A DNA stretch of 64,000 nt, from assembly GCF_008930665.1 (NCBI RefSeq), contig NZ_PQMG01000003.1:248001-312000 (forward strand), written 5' to 3'. The DNA is from Corynebacterium sp. 74A (GTDB lineage Bacteria > Actinomycetota > Actinomycetes > Mycobacteriales > Mycobacteriaceae). Positions within the stretch are counted from its first letter, which is position 1. Each line of letters opens with the position of its first letter. Made by a program: the position numbers and the translations under genes. The notes below the pieces were generated by a model. The model had not been told where the DNA came from. It saw only the letters and a list, made by a program, of their open reading frames with translations, and did not search any database. Below are positions 27,108 through 34,622 of this stretch, one piece after another.

Positions 27108-28831
27108 TAGATATCTACGCTTTCGTCGATGTTGGTTCGGGGATCGCCGGCCTTGATCATGTAGTCGGTGGCAGCGGCATCGGTGAGAGCCTTTTCGGCG
27201 TTGAGCTCGGCCTCGACGCGGCCGCGGAAGCTCTCCAGCTCTGCTTCCACAGTTGCGTCATCCCAGCCAAGGTGCGGGGCGATGAAGGTGGCAACAGCCT
27301 CGGCCGCGACGGTGCCGCGGTCGTCGTACTCCATAGCCACGCGCAGGCGGCGGTTGAGCACGTCCTCCAGGTGCAGCGCACCCTCGTGGGTGACGGCGTA
27401 GAGCACCTCTGCCCAGATATAGCCCTCTGCACCCTCGATGGGCGTGAGCAGGTCCTTATCCTCGGCGGCCGGGGCCAGCACCTCTTCATAGAGGGAGCCA
27501 TAGCGGCCGAGCAGGTGCTCGATGGTCGCGGCGGGCAGCCCGTGGCGAGCCGCCAGAGCGTCCACTTGGTTGGCGAGCGCATGGTAGCCATCGGCGCCCA
27601 GGATCGGGGTCTGATCGGTGATGGACTCCGGAACCTGCTTCGGGATGTCGCCGATAGCGAGATCCACGGCATCCTTACCGATCACGCGGTAGGTGGTGTA
27701 CTTACCGCCGGCCACGGAAATCAGGCCTGGCAGGTCGCGGGCAACAGCGTGGTTGCGGGAGAGCTTGGTGGTGGTATCGGAGGAGCCGGCCACCAGCGGG
27801 CGCAGACCGGAGTAGACGCCCACGATATCGCCGTGGGTGATCGGGGTGCGCACCCGCTCGTTGAGCTCGCCCAAGATGTAGTCGATGTCTTCCTTGGTGG
27901 GGGCCGGGTCCGGGCGCCCCTCGGTGTACTCGGTGTCGGTGGTGCCGACGATCCAGTACTCGCCCCACGGGATCACGAAGAGCACCGACTTCTCGGTGAC
28001 GAAGCAGAGTGCGGCGTCGGATTCGATCTTGTCCTTCGGCACCACAATGTGCACGCCCTTGGATGCGTGCACGGAGAACTTACCCTCCACGCCGGCCATC
28101 TTGTGGATGTCGTCATTCCACACGCCGGTGGCGTTGATGAATACGGAGCCGTGGACGCTGGTCTCACGGCCAGTGTCGGTGTCGCGCAGGGTAGCACCAA
28201 CGACGCGGCCGTGCTTCTTCTCAAAACCGACCACCTGGGTGGAGGTGCGGATGGTGGCGCCGTACTCGGCGGCGGTGCGTAGCACCGTCATGGTGTGGCG
28301 GGCGTCATCGACAAGCGTGTCGTAGTAGCGGATACCACCGACAACAGCATCTTCCTTCAGCGCTGGGACTACCTTGAGGGCGCCCTTGCGGGTGTAGTGC
28401 TTCTGCATGGGGACGGTCTTGGCGCCACCCATGAGGTCATAGAGAGTGAAGCCGCCGAACATCATGACCCGCTCCCACACGCGGTTGGTCAACGGGAAGA
28501 GGAACTTCAGCGGCTTGACCTGGTGCGGAGCCAGAGTGGACATATTCAGCTCGCGCTCGCGGAGGGATTCTGCCACGAGGCGGAAGTCCAGCATCGCGAG
28601 GTAACGCAAACCGCCGTGGAACATCTTGGAGGAACGAGAGGAGGTGCCGGAGGCAAAGTCGCGGGTCTCGATCACCGCGACCTTGAGACCACGGGTGGCG
28701 GCGTCAAGGGCAGCACCTGCGCCCACCGAGCCCCCGCCGATGATGACGACGTCAAATTTCTCTGAACCGAACTTCTCCCAAGATTCTTCGTAGTACTCGG
28801 GGTTGAGTGCCTGCTTCGATGTGGAAGCCAT
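27107..28831 (-). CDS. glpD: aerobic glycerol-3-phosphate dehydrogenase
   Basis: FAD-dependent, membrane-associated enzyme oxidising glycerol 3-phosphate to dihydroxyacetone phosphate and feeding electrons to quinone. The 574-residue protein has the dinucleotide motif VVIIGGGSVGAGAALDAATRG, then TRDFASGTSSRSSKMFHGGLRYL, the FAD/substrate region GVWNDDIH, and a C-terminal GlpD domain. ATG 28831 is chosen: the AAAGGTCG site lies upstream, and residues before it are not family-like. First gene of the glycerol operon. Confidence 0.95.
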   Translation of the reverse strand: MASTSKQALNPEYYEESWEKFGSEKFDVVIIGGGSVGAGAALDAATRGLKVAVIETRDFASGTSSRSSKMFHGGLRYLAMLDFRLVAESLRERELNMSTLAPHQVKPLKFLFPLTNRVWERVMMFGGFTLYDLMGGAKTVPMQKHYTRKGALKVVPALKEDAVVGGIRYYDTLVDDARHTMTVLRTAAEYGATIRTSTQVVGFEKKHGRVVGATLRDTDTGRETSVHGSVFINATGVWNDDIHKMAGVEGKFSVHASKGVHIVVPKDKIESDAALCFVTEKSVLFVIPWGEYWIVGTTDTEYTEGRPDPAPTKEDIDYILGELNERVRTPITHGDIVGVYSGLRPLVAGSSDTTTKLSRNHAVARDLPGLISVAGGKYTTYRVIGKDAVDLAIGDIPKQVPESITDQTPILGADGYHALANQVDALAARHGLPAATIEHLLGRYGSLYEEVLAPAAEDKDLLTPIEGAEGYIWAEVLYAVTHEGALHLEDVLNRRLRVAMEYDDRGTVAAEAVATFIAPHLGWDDATVEAELESFRGRVEAELNAEKALTDAAATDYMIKAGDPRTNIDESVDI

Positions 28832-29023
28832 GTGAAATTCACGACCTTTCCGGCCCGTCGACGCCTCGTGTTGCACTCACCAACAGGTGAGCTTCGGCGC
28901 ATCGGTGGAGGCCAACAATGGGTTGAGGTGAGGACGCAGTGCGGGAGTTAGGAAAGTTCTAACACTCTCATCACCAAGAGCACTGAGTCCTGATGTCAAA
29001 GTCCAGAGTAACAGCGCCCACCC

Positions 29024-29046
29024 CACCCCAAAAGGGTGCTTTTTAT
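29024..29046 (+). terminator. small hairpin with T-run, upstream of glpD
   Basis: CACCC pairs with GGGTG around CAAAA, then CTTTTTATT. Short stem; orientation opposite to glpD. Confidence 0.35.
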
Positions 29047-29127
29047 TAGCAGGGCAAAGCAAGTCCCACACAAAGGAACATAAATGCAGGTCGCAGACAT
29101 ATATGCAGTGAGCTATACACATTTTGA

Positions 29128-29143
29128 TGTGACTTGTAGCACA
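29128..29143. promoter_or_regulatory. GlxR/CRP-type binding site
   Basis: TGTGACTTGTAGCACA fits TGTGA-N6-TCACA with one mismatch. GlxR is the cAMP-responsive CRP homologue of corynebacteria and regulates carbon genes, so a role in glycerol use is plausible. Confidence 0.5.
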
Positions 29144-29173
29144 CTATCCCGCTAACCTACGGCGCCGTCACTA

Positions 29174-29196
29174 CCCCCTTTCGGGGCCTGTTTTTT
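29174..29196 (+). terminator. hairpin CCCC-TTTC-GGGG with T6, no gene upstream
   Basis: A short GC stem followed shortly by TTTTTT on the + strand in the glpD-NUDIX gap. It could end an unannotated small transcript, or the C/G runs may be a regulator site. Confidence 0.35.
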
Positions 29197-29496
29197 GAGG
29201 ATAAGGACTCCCAAAACTACGAAACAGTAACCGTCTTCTAGCTGGCGTTTTGAAGAATTCATCCCATGCCTATTCACATAAGCTACGAAATGGTAATGAG
29301 TTATACCCCCGCGAATTTGAAAATGATCACCACACCACAGGAAACAAAGCTACCAATCGGTAAGCGGGCATATGTGTCCTTTCGTTTTGCGCCCAGACAC
29401 CCCCAGTTATCTCCCCCAAAACCGAACCCTTTATGTCTATTACGGCCATCACCGACCCCTCCCCCACAGGGCCGGTGGCCACGGCCTCCCCCGCCG

Positions 29497-30036
29497 CTAG
29501 AAGGCCGGCTTGTCCCGCTTGTGATAGCCCATGCGCGGCTGGAAGCCCTGCGGGCGGCGTCGTTGCGCAACGGCGTCGGCGATGAGCAGTCGGAAGCGCG
29601 GCGCCACGGAGGAGGGCAGCTGGGCGATGCTGAACCAGCCCACCGCGCTGGATTCGTCATCGCCCACGGCCGGCTCGCCCTCGCCCACCAGCTCGAGACG
29701 GAAGGCGATATCGATATAGGAGGCGACGTCTCCATTGGGATAGGTCACCGGCCCCACTGCCCCGCACCCGAGAAGCGCGGCCACTCGGGTATCGAGGCAG
29801 GCCTCTTCTTTGACCTCGCGTACGGCCGTGGTGGTGGGTTCTTCTCCTGCATCGGCGATACCGGTGACCGGCGTCCACATATCATTATCCGCGCGGCGGA
29901 CGAGCAATACTTCGGGAGCATTGAGGAAATTGCCGGTGGTGGACTCGCGTAACACGATCGCGGTCACCCCTGGTAAAAGCAGCGGCTCGTGGCCGATTTT
30001 TTCACGAAGACTGAGAATATAGTCAGGTGTAGGCAT
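29497..30036 (-). CDS. NUDIX hydrolase
   Basis: A 179-residue phosphohydrolase of the NUDIX superfamily. The Nudix box runs GIADAGEEPTTTAVREVKEEACL (about residue 75 on), matching G-x5-E-x7-REVxEE except that the conserved Gly near the end is Cys. The core metal-binding residues (R-E, E-E) are intact. The substrate (nucleotide diphosphate derivative, pyrophosphate sugar or damaged NTP) cannot be read from sequence. I start at ATG 30036 (MPTPDYILSLREKIG); the longer frame overlaps the thrC upstream region and is unlikely. Confidence 0.85.
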   Translation of the reverse strand: MPTPDYILSLREKIGHEPLLLPGVTAIVLRESTTGNFLNAPEVLLVRRADNDMWTPVTGIADAGEEPTTTAVREVKEEACLDTRVAALLGCGAVGPVTYPNGDVASYIDIAFRLELVGEGEPAVGDDESSAVGWFSIAQLPSSVAPRFRLLIADAVAQRRRPQGFQPRMGYHKRDKPAF

Positions 30037-30170
30037 ATCACCTGACTCTACCCGCACACGCTGCACGGATAGCCGGTGCGCCCGCGCCCTCACCCGCTTC
30101 AGGGGAGACATCCGCCGCAGGAGCGGGGTTGAAGTTTTGCTCACTGCAGCAACCCCCTAAGCTGGGTGAG

Positions 30171-31601
30171 GTGCACTACATTTCTACTCGCGATACCTCG
30201 GCTACCCCGTATTCCTTCACCGACATTCTCCTCGGCGGCCTCGCCCCCGACGGCGGGCTCTTTTTGCCCGAAAGCTACCCGCAGCTCAGCGACGAGCAGC
30301 TCACTCAGTGGCGATCTGTGCTGAATGAGCAGGGCTATGCCGCCCTCGCTTTCGAGGTGCTACAGCTATTCGTCGATGACATTCCCGCGGAGGATCTGCG
30401 CGGTATCTGCGAGCGCGCCTACACCACCCCGAAATTCTCGGCCCCGGAGATCGTTCCGGTGCGCGCCCTAGGCGATGGCCTGCTGCTCGGACGCTTGTCC
30501 ATGGGCCCCACGGCCGCTTTTAAGGACATGGCCATGCAGCTGCTGGGCGAGCTCTTTGAATACGAGCTGGCCCGGCGCGAGCAGTCGCTCAATATCGTGG
30601 GCGCCACCTCCGGCGATACCGGATCCTCGGCGGAATATGCCATGCGCGGGCGCGATAATATCCGCGTGTTCATGCTCACCCCCGCAGGGCGTATGACGCC
30701 CTTCCAGCAGGCCCAAATGTTTGGCCTGCACGATGACAATATCTTCAATATCGCCCTCGATGGCGTCTTCGATGACTGCCAGGACGTGGTCAAAGACATT
30801 TCTGCGGATGCCGACTTTAAATCCACCCGGTCGATCGGTGCGGTGAACTCCATCAACTGGGCGCGGCTCATGGCGCAGGTGGTCTACTACGTTTCCTGCT
30901 GGATTCGCGCCACCTCCTCCAATGAGCAGCAGGTGTCCTTCTCCGTGCCCACCGGCAATTTCGGTGATATTTGCGCCGGCCATATCGCGCGCTCGATGGG
31001 CGTTCCCATCGACAAGCTGATCGTAGCCACGAACGAAAACAATGTGTTGGAGGAGTTCTTCCGCACCGGCGATTACCGGGTGCGCAGCTCCGCCGAAACC
31101 CAAGCCACCTCCTCGCCGTCGATGGACATCTCCAAGGCCTCCAACTTCGAGCGATTCATCTTCGATCTCCTCGACCGCGACGCAGCGGCCACCGCGGAAC
31201 TCTTTGGCACCCAGGTGAAGCAGGGCGGTTTCTCGCTCAGCGAGCATCCCGCCTTTGCCCGCGCCGCAGCGGAGTATGGCTTCCTCGCCGGCACGTCCAC
31301 CCACGCCGATCGCCTGCGCACCATCGCCCGCGTGCACCGCGACTATGGGGTGCTCATCGATCCCCACACCGCGGATGGTGTGGCCGCCGCCGAGCAGAAC
31401 CGCGAGTCCACCGACTCCCCCATCATCTGCTTGGAGACGGCGCTGCCGGTGAAATTCGCCGAGACCATCACCGAGGCCATTGGCTCTGCCCCAGAAGCAC
31501 CGGAGCGCTTTGCTGGGATTGAAGATGTGGAATTCCGCGTCTTCGATATGCCCAATGATGCCCAGCGCGTCAAGAACTTCATCGACGAACGCCTCGCCTA
31601 G
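30171..31601 (+). CDS. thrC: threonine synthase
   Basis: Converts O-phosphohomoserine to threonine with PLP. The 476-residue protein closely follows corynebacterial ThrC from its first residues (YISTRDTSATPYSFTDILLGG), has the PLP lysine K118 in GPTAAFKDMAMQ and the phosphate loop GATSGDTGSSAEYA. The open frame starts at 30129, but homology begins at GTG 30171. A TAAGCT -10-like hexamer ends 7 bases before this GTG and no ribosome site is seen, so a leaderless mRNA is likely. hom and thrB are not nearby, as is usual for thrC in this genus. Confidence 0.94.
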   Translation: MHYISTRDTSATPYSFTDILLGGLAPDGGLFLPESYPQLSDEQLTQWRSVLNEQGYAALAFEVLQLFVDDIPAEDLRGICERAYTTPKFSAPEIVPVRALGDGLLLGRLSMGPTAAFKDMAMQLLGELFEYELARREQSLNIVGATSGDTGSSAEYAMRGRDNIRVFMLTPAGRMTPFQQAQMFGLHDDNIFNIALDGVFDDCQDVVKDISADADFKSTRSIGAVNSINWARLMAQVVYYVSCWIRATSSNEQQVSFSVPTGNFGDICAGHIARSMGVPIDKLIVATNENNVLEEFFRTGDYRVRSSAETQATSSPSMDISKASNFERFIFDLLDRDAAATAELFGTQVKQGGFSLSEHPAFARAAAEYGFLAGTSTHADRLRTIARVHRDYGVLIDPHTADGVAAAEQNRESTDSPIICLETALPVKFAETITEAIGSAPEAPERFAGIEDVEFRVFDMPNDAQRVKNFIDERLA

Positions 31602-31630
31602 CGCCAAGCAGCAAATATTAGTCTTGCCTA

Positions 31631-31660
31631 AAGCACCCTTGTTAGTATGCAAGGGTGCTT
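31631..31660. other. perfect 11-bp inverted repeat spanning the DUF454 promoter and start
   Basis: AAGCACCCTTG (31631-31641) and its exact complement (31650-31660) flank an 8-base loop. The -10 hexamer TAGTAT of the next gene is mostly in the loop and its GTG start codon is in the right arm. It could stop thrC read-through or bind a repressor. Confidence 0.6.
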
Positions 31661-32011
31661 AAGTTTATGCTGCGGGCGGTCGGTGTGATCGCCACCGGAT
31701 GCGGGATCATCGGCATAGTATTGCCGCTGTTTCCCACGACGCCGTTTTTGCTCCTCGCAGCGTATTGCTTTGCCAAAAGCTCCCCGCGGATGCACGACTG
31801 GCTGCTCTCCCACCCGCAACTCGGCCCCTATATCACCAACTATCAATCTGGGGCGATGAGCAAAAAGCACAAGATTTTCACCCTCACCACGATATGGCTG
31901 GCCGTGGCCTTGGCCATCTGGCGCGTGGATCATGTGCTCGTCTACACCCTGTTCCCCTTGGGCGCGCTGGGCATGACCTGGCATATTTCGCGGCTGACCA
32001 CCGCCCACTAA
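31655..32011 (+). CDS. DUF454 (YbaN-like) inner-membrane protein
   Basis: A 118-residue membrane protein of the DUF454/YbaN family, function unknown. Family features: an N-terminal helix GVIATGCGIIGIVLPLFPTTPFLLLA ending in the conserved PLLPTTPF-like turn, then CFAKSSPRMHDWLLSHPQLGPYI, and two more helices. The start is GTG 31655, with TAGTAT ending 6 bases upstream and no ribosome site, so leaderless. It lies inside the inverted repeat described separately. Confidence 0.82.
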   Translation: MLKFMLRAVGVIATGCGIIGIVLPLFPTTPFLLLAAYCFAKSSPRMHDWLLSHPQLGPYITNYQSGAMSKKHKIFTLTTIWLAVALAIWRVDHVLVYTLFPLGALGMTWHISRLTTAH

Positions 32012-32017
32012 AATCAC

Positions 32018-32061
32018 CACCGGCCCACCCCTCGAGTCTGCACTGAGGTGGTGGGCCGGTG
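32018..32061. terminator. terminator between DUF454 gene and mctC
   Basis: CACCGGCCCACC pairs with GGTGGGCCGGTG (12 bp perfect). A modest T-rich tail (GATTTTAG) exists on the reverse strand, so it probably ends the mctC transcript. Confidence 0.6.
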
Positions 32062-32073
32062 TGGCGCGAGGTG

Positions 32074-32085
32074 GCGTCGATAAGC
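32074..32085 (+). repeat. copy of the 12-mer between terminator and mctC stop
   Basis: Exact copy, flanked GTG before and GAG after, 12 bp behind the hairpin and 9 bp before the mctC stop codon. Confidence 0.9.
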
Positions 32086-32094
32086 GAGAAGCAG

Positions 32095-33720
32095 CTAGTG
32101 CTGCACCGCCTTAGCGGCGCCGATTCCGGTGAGAGCGCGCACTTCCATCTCCGCCGCTTTGCCCTCGAAGTTATCGGGCTTACCGAGGTAGGTGCCGATA
32201 ATGCCGAGGAGGAACCCGGCAGGGATCGCGACGATCGCGGGATTGGTAATCGGGAAGATCGCGAAGTCCGCATTCGGCAGCATGGCCGTCTCCGAGCCGG
32301 AGAATGCTGGGGAGAGCACGATGAGAATGACGGAGGTGAGCAGGCCGCCGTACATGGAGAACAGAGCGCCGGTGGTGTTGAAGCGCTTCCAGTAGAGCGA
32401 GTAAATGATCGTGGGCAGGTTGGCCGCGGCGGCGATACCGAAGGCCAAGGCAACCAAGAAGGCGATATTTTGGCCCATGGCACCAATGCCCATGACGATG
32501 GCGAGTACGCCGATGACCACCACGGTGATGCGCGAGACTCGCACCTGCTCCTCCTCGGTGGCCTGCCCCTTACGGATCACGTTGTTGTAGAGGTCATGTG
32601 CCACCGAGGCCGAGGCGGTGATGGCCAGACCGGCGACCACGGCGAGGATGGTGGCGAAAGCAATGGCAGAGATCACAGCCATGAAGATCGTGCCGCCGAC
32701 CCGCGCCGAGAGCAGCAGCACAGCAGAGTTCACTCCACCGGGTGCGGCCTGGATCTGCTCGGGGCCCACCAGCGCCGCGGCGCCATAGCCCATGAATACG
32801 GTGAGCAGGAAGAAGAGCGCGACGATGGCGATGGTCCACGCCACCGAGCGGCGTGCCTCATGGGCGGTGGGCACGGTGTAGAAACGCATGAGCACGTGCG
32901 GCAGGCCAGCGGTGCCGAAGACGAGCGCCATGCCGAGGGAGACGAAGTCCAGTTTGGTCAGCGTGGAGGCGCCGTATTTCAGGCCCGGCCCGAGGATATC
33001 CTCGCCCTTGGGGTGATTGGCCACGGCGGATCCGAGCAGCTCATTGAAGCCACCCTTCACGGCGAAGAAAGTCAGCAGGGTGATGAGGATGGAGCCGCCC
33101 ACGAGCAGCACTGCCTTGATCATCTGCACGTAGGTGGTGCCCTTCATGCCGCCGACGAGCACGTAGACGATCATGAGCACACCGACGATGGCGACCACGC
33201 CTGACTGCGCGACCTTGCCCTCGATGCCCAGCAGCAGGGCGACGAGGCCGCCGGCGCCGGCCATTTGGGCGATGAGATAGAACAGCGAAATAGACAGCGT
33301 CGAGATCGCAGCCGCGGTACGCACCGGCCCTTGCTTCAGCCGGAAGGAGAGCACATCGGCCATGGTGAAGCGGCCAGTATTGCGCAACGGTTCTGCCACG
33401 AGCACGAGGGCCACCAGCAGGGCCACGAGGAAGCCCACGGAGTAGAGGAAGCCGTCATAGCCATAGAGGGCGATGGCGCCGGTGACGCCGAGGAAGGCGG
33501 CGGCGGAGAGGTAGTCGCCGGCAATGGCGAGGCCGTTTTGCTTGCCGGAGAAGGAGGCGCCGCCGGTGTAGAAATCGGAACCCTTCTGCGAGGTCTGGCG
33601 GGTCACGCGGATCACGATGCCCATAGTGGCCACGATGAACGCCACGAAGATGGAGATATTGAGCACCGGGTTGCCGGTGCTGATCGCTTCAGTCGCGAGC
33701 ACTGTTGTGGAGTGAGTCAT
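32095..33720 (-). CDS. mctC: monocarboxylate transporter, solute:sodium symporter family
   Basis: Uptake carrier for pyruvate, acetate or propionate, by homology to C. glutamicum MctC and E. coli ActP. The 541-residue protein has about 13 transmembrane helices. SSS-family features include SFSGKQNGLAIAGDYLSAAAFLG, GTTYVQMIKAVLL and VFGTAGLPHVLMRFYTV. It is preceded by a DUF485 gene 35 bp upstream, the conserved partner of these transporters. Upstream candidate RamA and RamB sites fit known control of mctC by acetate regulators. Confidence 0.9.
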   Translation of the reverse strand: MTHSTTVLATEAISTGNPVLNISIFVAFIVATMGIVIRVTRQTSQKGSDFYTGGASFSGKQNGLAIAGDYLSAAAFLGVTGAIALYGYDGFLYSVGFLVALLVALVLVAEPLRNTGRFTMADVLSFRLKQGPVRTAAAISTLSISLFYLIAQMAGAGGLVALLLGIEGKVAQSGVVAIVGVLMIVYVLVGGMKGTTYVQMIKAVLLVGGSILITLLTFFAVKGGFNELLGSAVANHPKGEDILGPGLKYGASTLTKLDFVSLGMALVFGTAGLPHVLMRFYTVPTAHEARRSVAWTIAIVALFFLLTVFMGYGAAALVGPEQIQAAPGGVNSAVLLLSARVGGTIFMAVISAIAFATILAVVAGLAITASASVAHDLYNNVIRKGQATEEEQVRVSRITVVVIGVLAIVMGIGAMGQNIAFLVALAFGIAAAANLPTIIYSLYWKRFNTTGALFSMYGGLLTSVILIVLSPAFSGSETAMLPNADFAIFPITNPAIVAIPAGFLLGIIGTYLGKPDNFEGKAAEMEVRALTGIGAAKAVQH

Positions 33721-33755
33721 AAGTAGTCCTTGGTATCTGCTAGGAGGGGGCGGCG

Positions 33756-34142
33756 CTAGTGCTGCTGGGGCTCACTGAGGCGCTCGTTCATCTGCTCGCG
33801 GATCAGCGCGGAGGCGGGATCCAGCGTGTTATCGGCGAAGCGCAGATAGGCCCAGGTGACAATCCCGGCGGTGAGGAACTGGGCGATGCCGAGGACCATG
33901 CCGAGGTTGATATAGCCGAACACCTTGATGGTCACCACGTCCACCAAGAAGGTGGCGGTGACAATGTAGAGCAGATACCAGGTGATGAAGGCGACGAAGA
34001 CGGGGAAGACAAATCCACGGAAGGTGCTACGCAGGTGTGTGAAGTCTTCTGTGTGGGCGGTCTCGATGAAATCCTGCTCGGTGGGAGTCCGGGGCACGAC
34101 CGGATCCCTACCGTGCGAGGAGGGGGATGGGGACACAGGCAT
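33756..34142 (-). CDS. DUF485 membrane protein, partner of MctC
   Basis: A 128-residue protein with a hydrophilic N-terminal 45 residues and two transmembrane helices (FPVFVAFITWYLLYIVTATF and the helix beginning YINLGMVLGIAQFLTAG). DUF485 proteins are almost always encoded just before an acetate/pyruvate symporter and are presumed accessory subunits. A TTG at 34166 is in frame, but ATG 34142 is preceded by AGGAAGTGAG and is the better start. First gene of a two-gene operon. Confidence 0.85.
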   Translation of the reverse strand: MPVSPSPSSHGRDPVVPRTPTEQDFIETAHTEDFTHLRSTFRGFVFPVFVAFITWYLLYIVTATFLVDVVTIKVFGYINLGMVLGIAQFLTAGIVTWAYLRFADNTLDPASALIREQMNERLSEPQQH

Positions 34143-34622
34143 GGGTGTCTCACTTCCTATTATCAAAGGTTGGGCTCATATCGACCGACACTATGATCCA
34201 CCACATGCCTCCATGCATGTGACGTGGAGCTCATAATGTGCAGCCGTTGTGAAGTGAGACACTACAGACAGATGTGAAGACTGTGAAGCAACTTTCCTTT
34301 CTCATCCGAGCGCACCACCCCCGCAAAAAAATGAGCCTCGCCTAAACTTCTTTGCACGTCTGCAAAGGTGCGGCACACCACCATCGCAACCCATGCCGCA
34401 AGTGACGGACAAAATGGACTAAAAAATACTTTGATGCATCAATAATCTACCTGCATGGGGGTAACCATGTCGCATTTCGCGCCCGATACACCCCCTTCCC
34501 CAATGTAAGTTATGCAAAGTTCTTCACTTTTTTTCGCCGCTCTACCCCCTATTGGGCGATAGTTCCGGAGCGAGCCGCGGCGCGGCCGCCACTACCCCCG
34601 CTGTGGCGGCGCCAGCCTGGCG
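34143..34622. promoter_or_regulatory. control region of the DUF485-mctC operon
   Basis: A 480-bp gene-free region. It contains a perfect inverted repeat CTTTGCA-cgtc-TGCAAAG (34350-34367), a RamB-like TATGCAAAGTT (34511-34521, one mismatch to TTTGCAAAGTT), a RamA-like ACCCCCTATTGGGC (34544-34557), GGGGTA near 34448, and a TGTGACGTGGAGCTCA sequence near 34219 that only half matches GlxR. These suggest acetate-responsive control. No small gene is evident. Confidence 0.5.
34585..34610 (-). terminator. hairpin after the glutaminase gene
   Basis: GCCGCCAC pairs with GTGGCGGC around a 10-base loop, 13 bp beyond the glutaminase stop; no T-run. Confidence 0.4.

Larger units (their letters stand above)
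28832..29496. other. long upstream region of the glp operon
   Basis: About 660 bp without a convincing gene, AT-richer than its surroundings. It contains a GlxR/CRP-like site (29128-29143), an ACCCCCTTTCGGGGC element that fits the RamA consensus (from 29173), and two hairpins followed by T-runs on the + strand (29024-29046 and 29174-29196), although no + strand gene precedes them. A TTGACA-like hexamer on the reverse strand (28999-28994) may serve glpD. A small RNA is possible. Confidence 0.5.

Noticed and set aside
29108..29122. A second GlxR site next to 29128
   Set aside because: GTGAGCTATACACA has the two half-sites one base too close.
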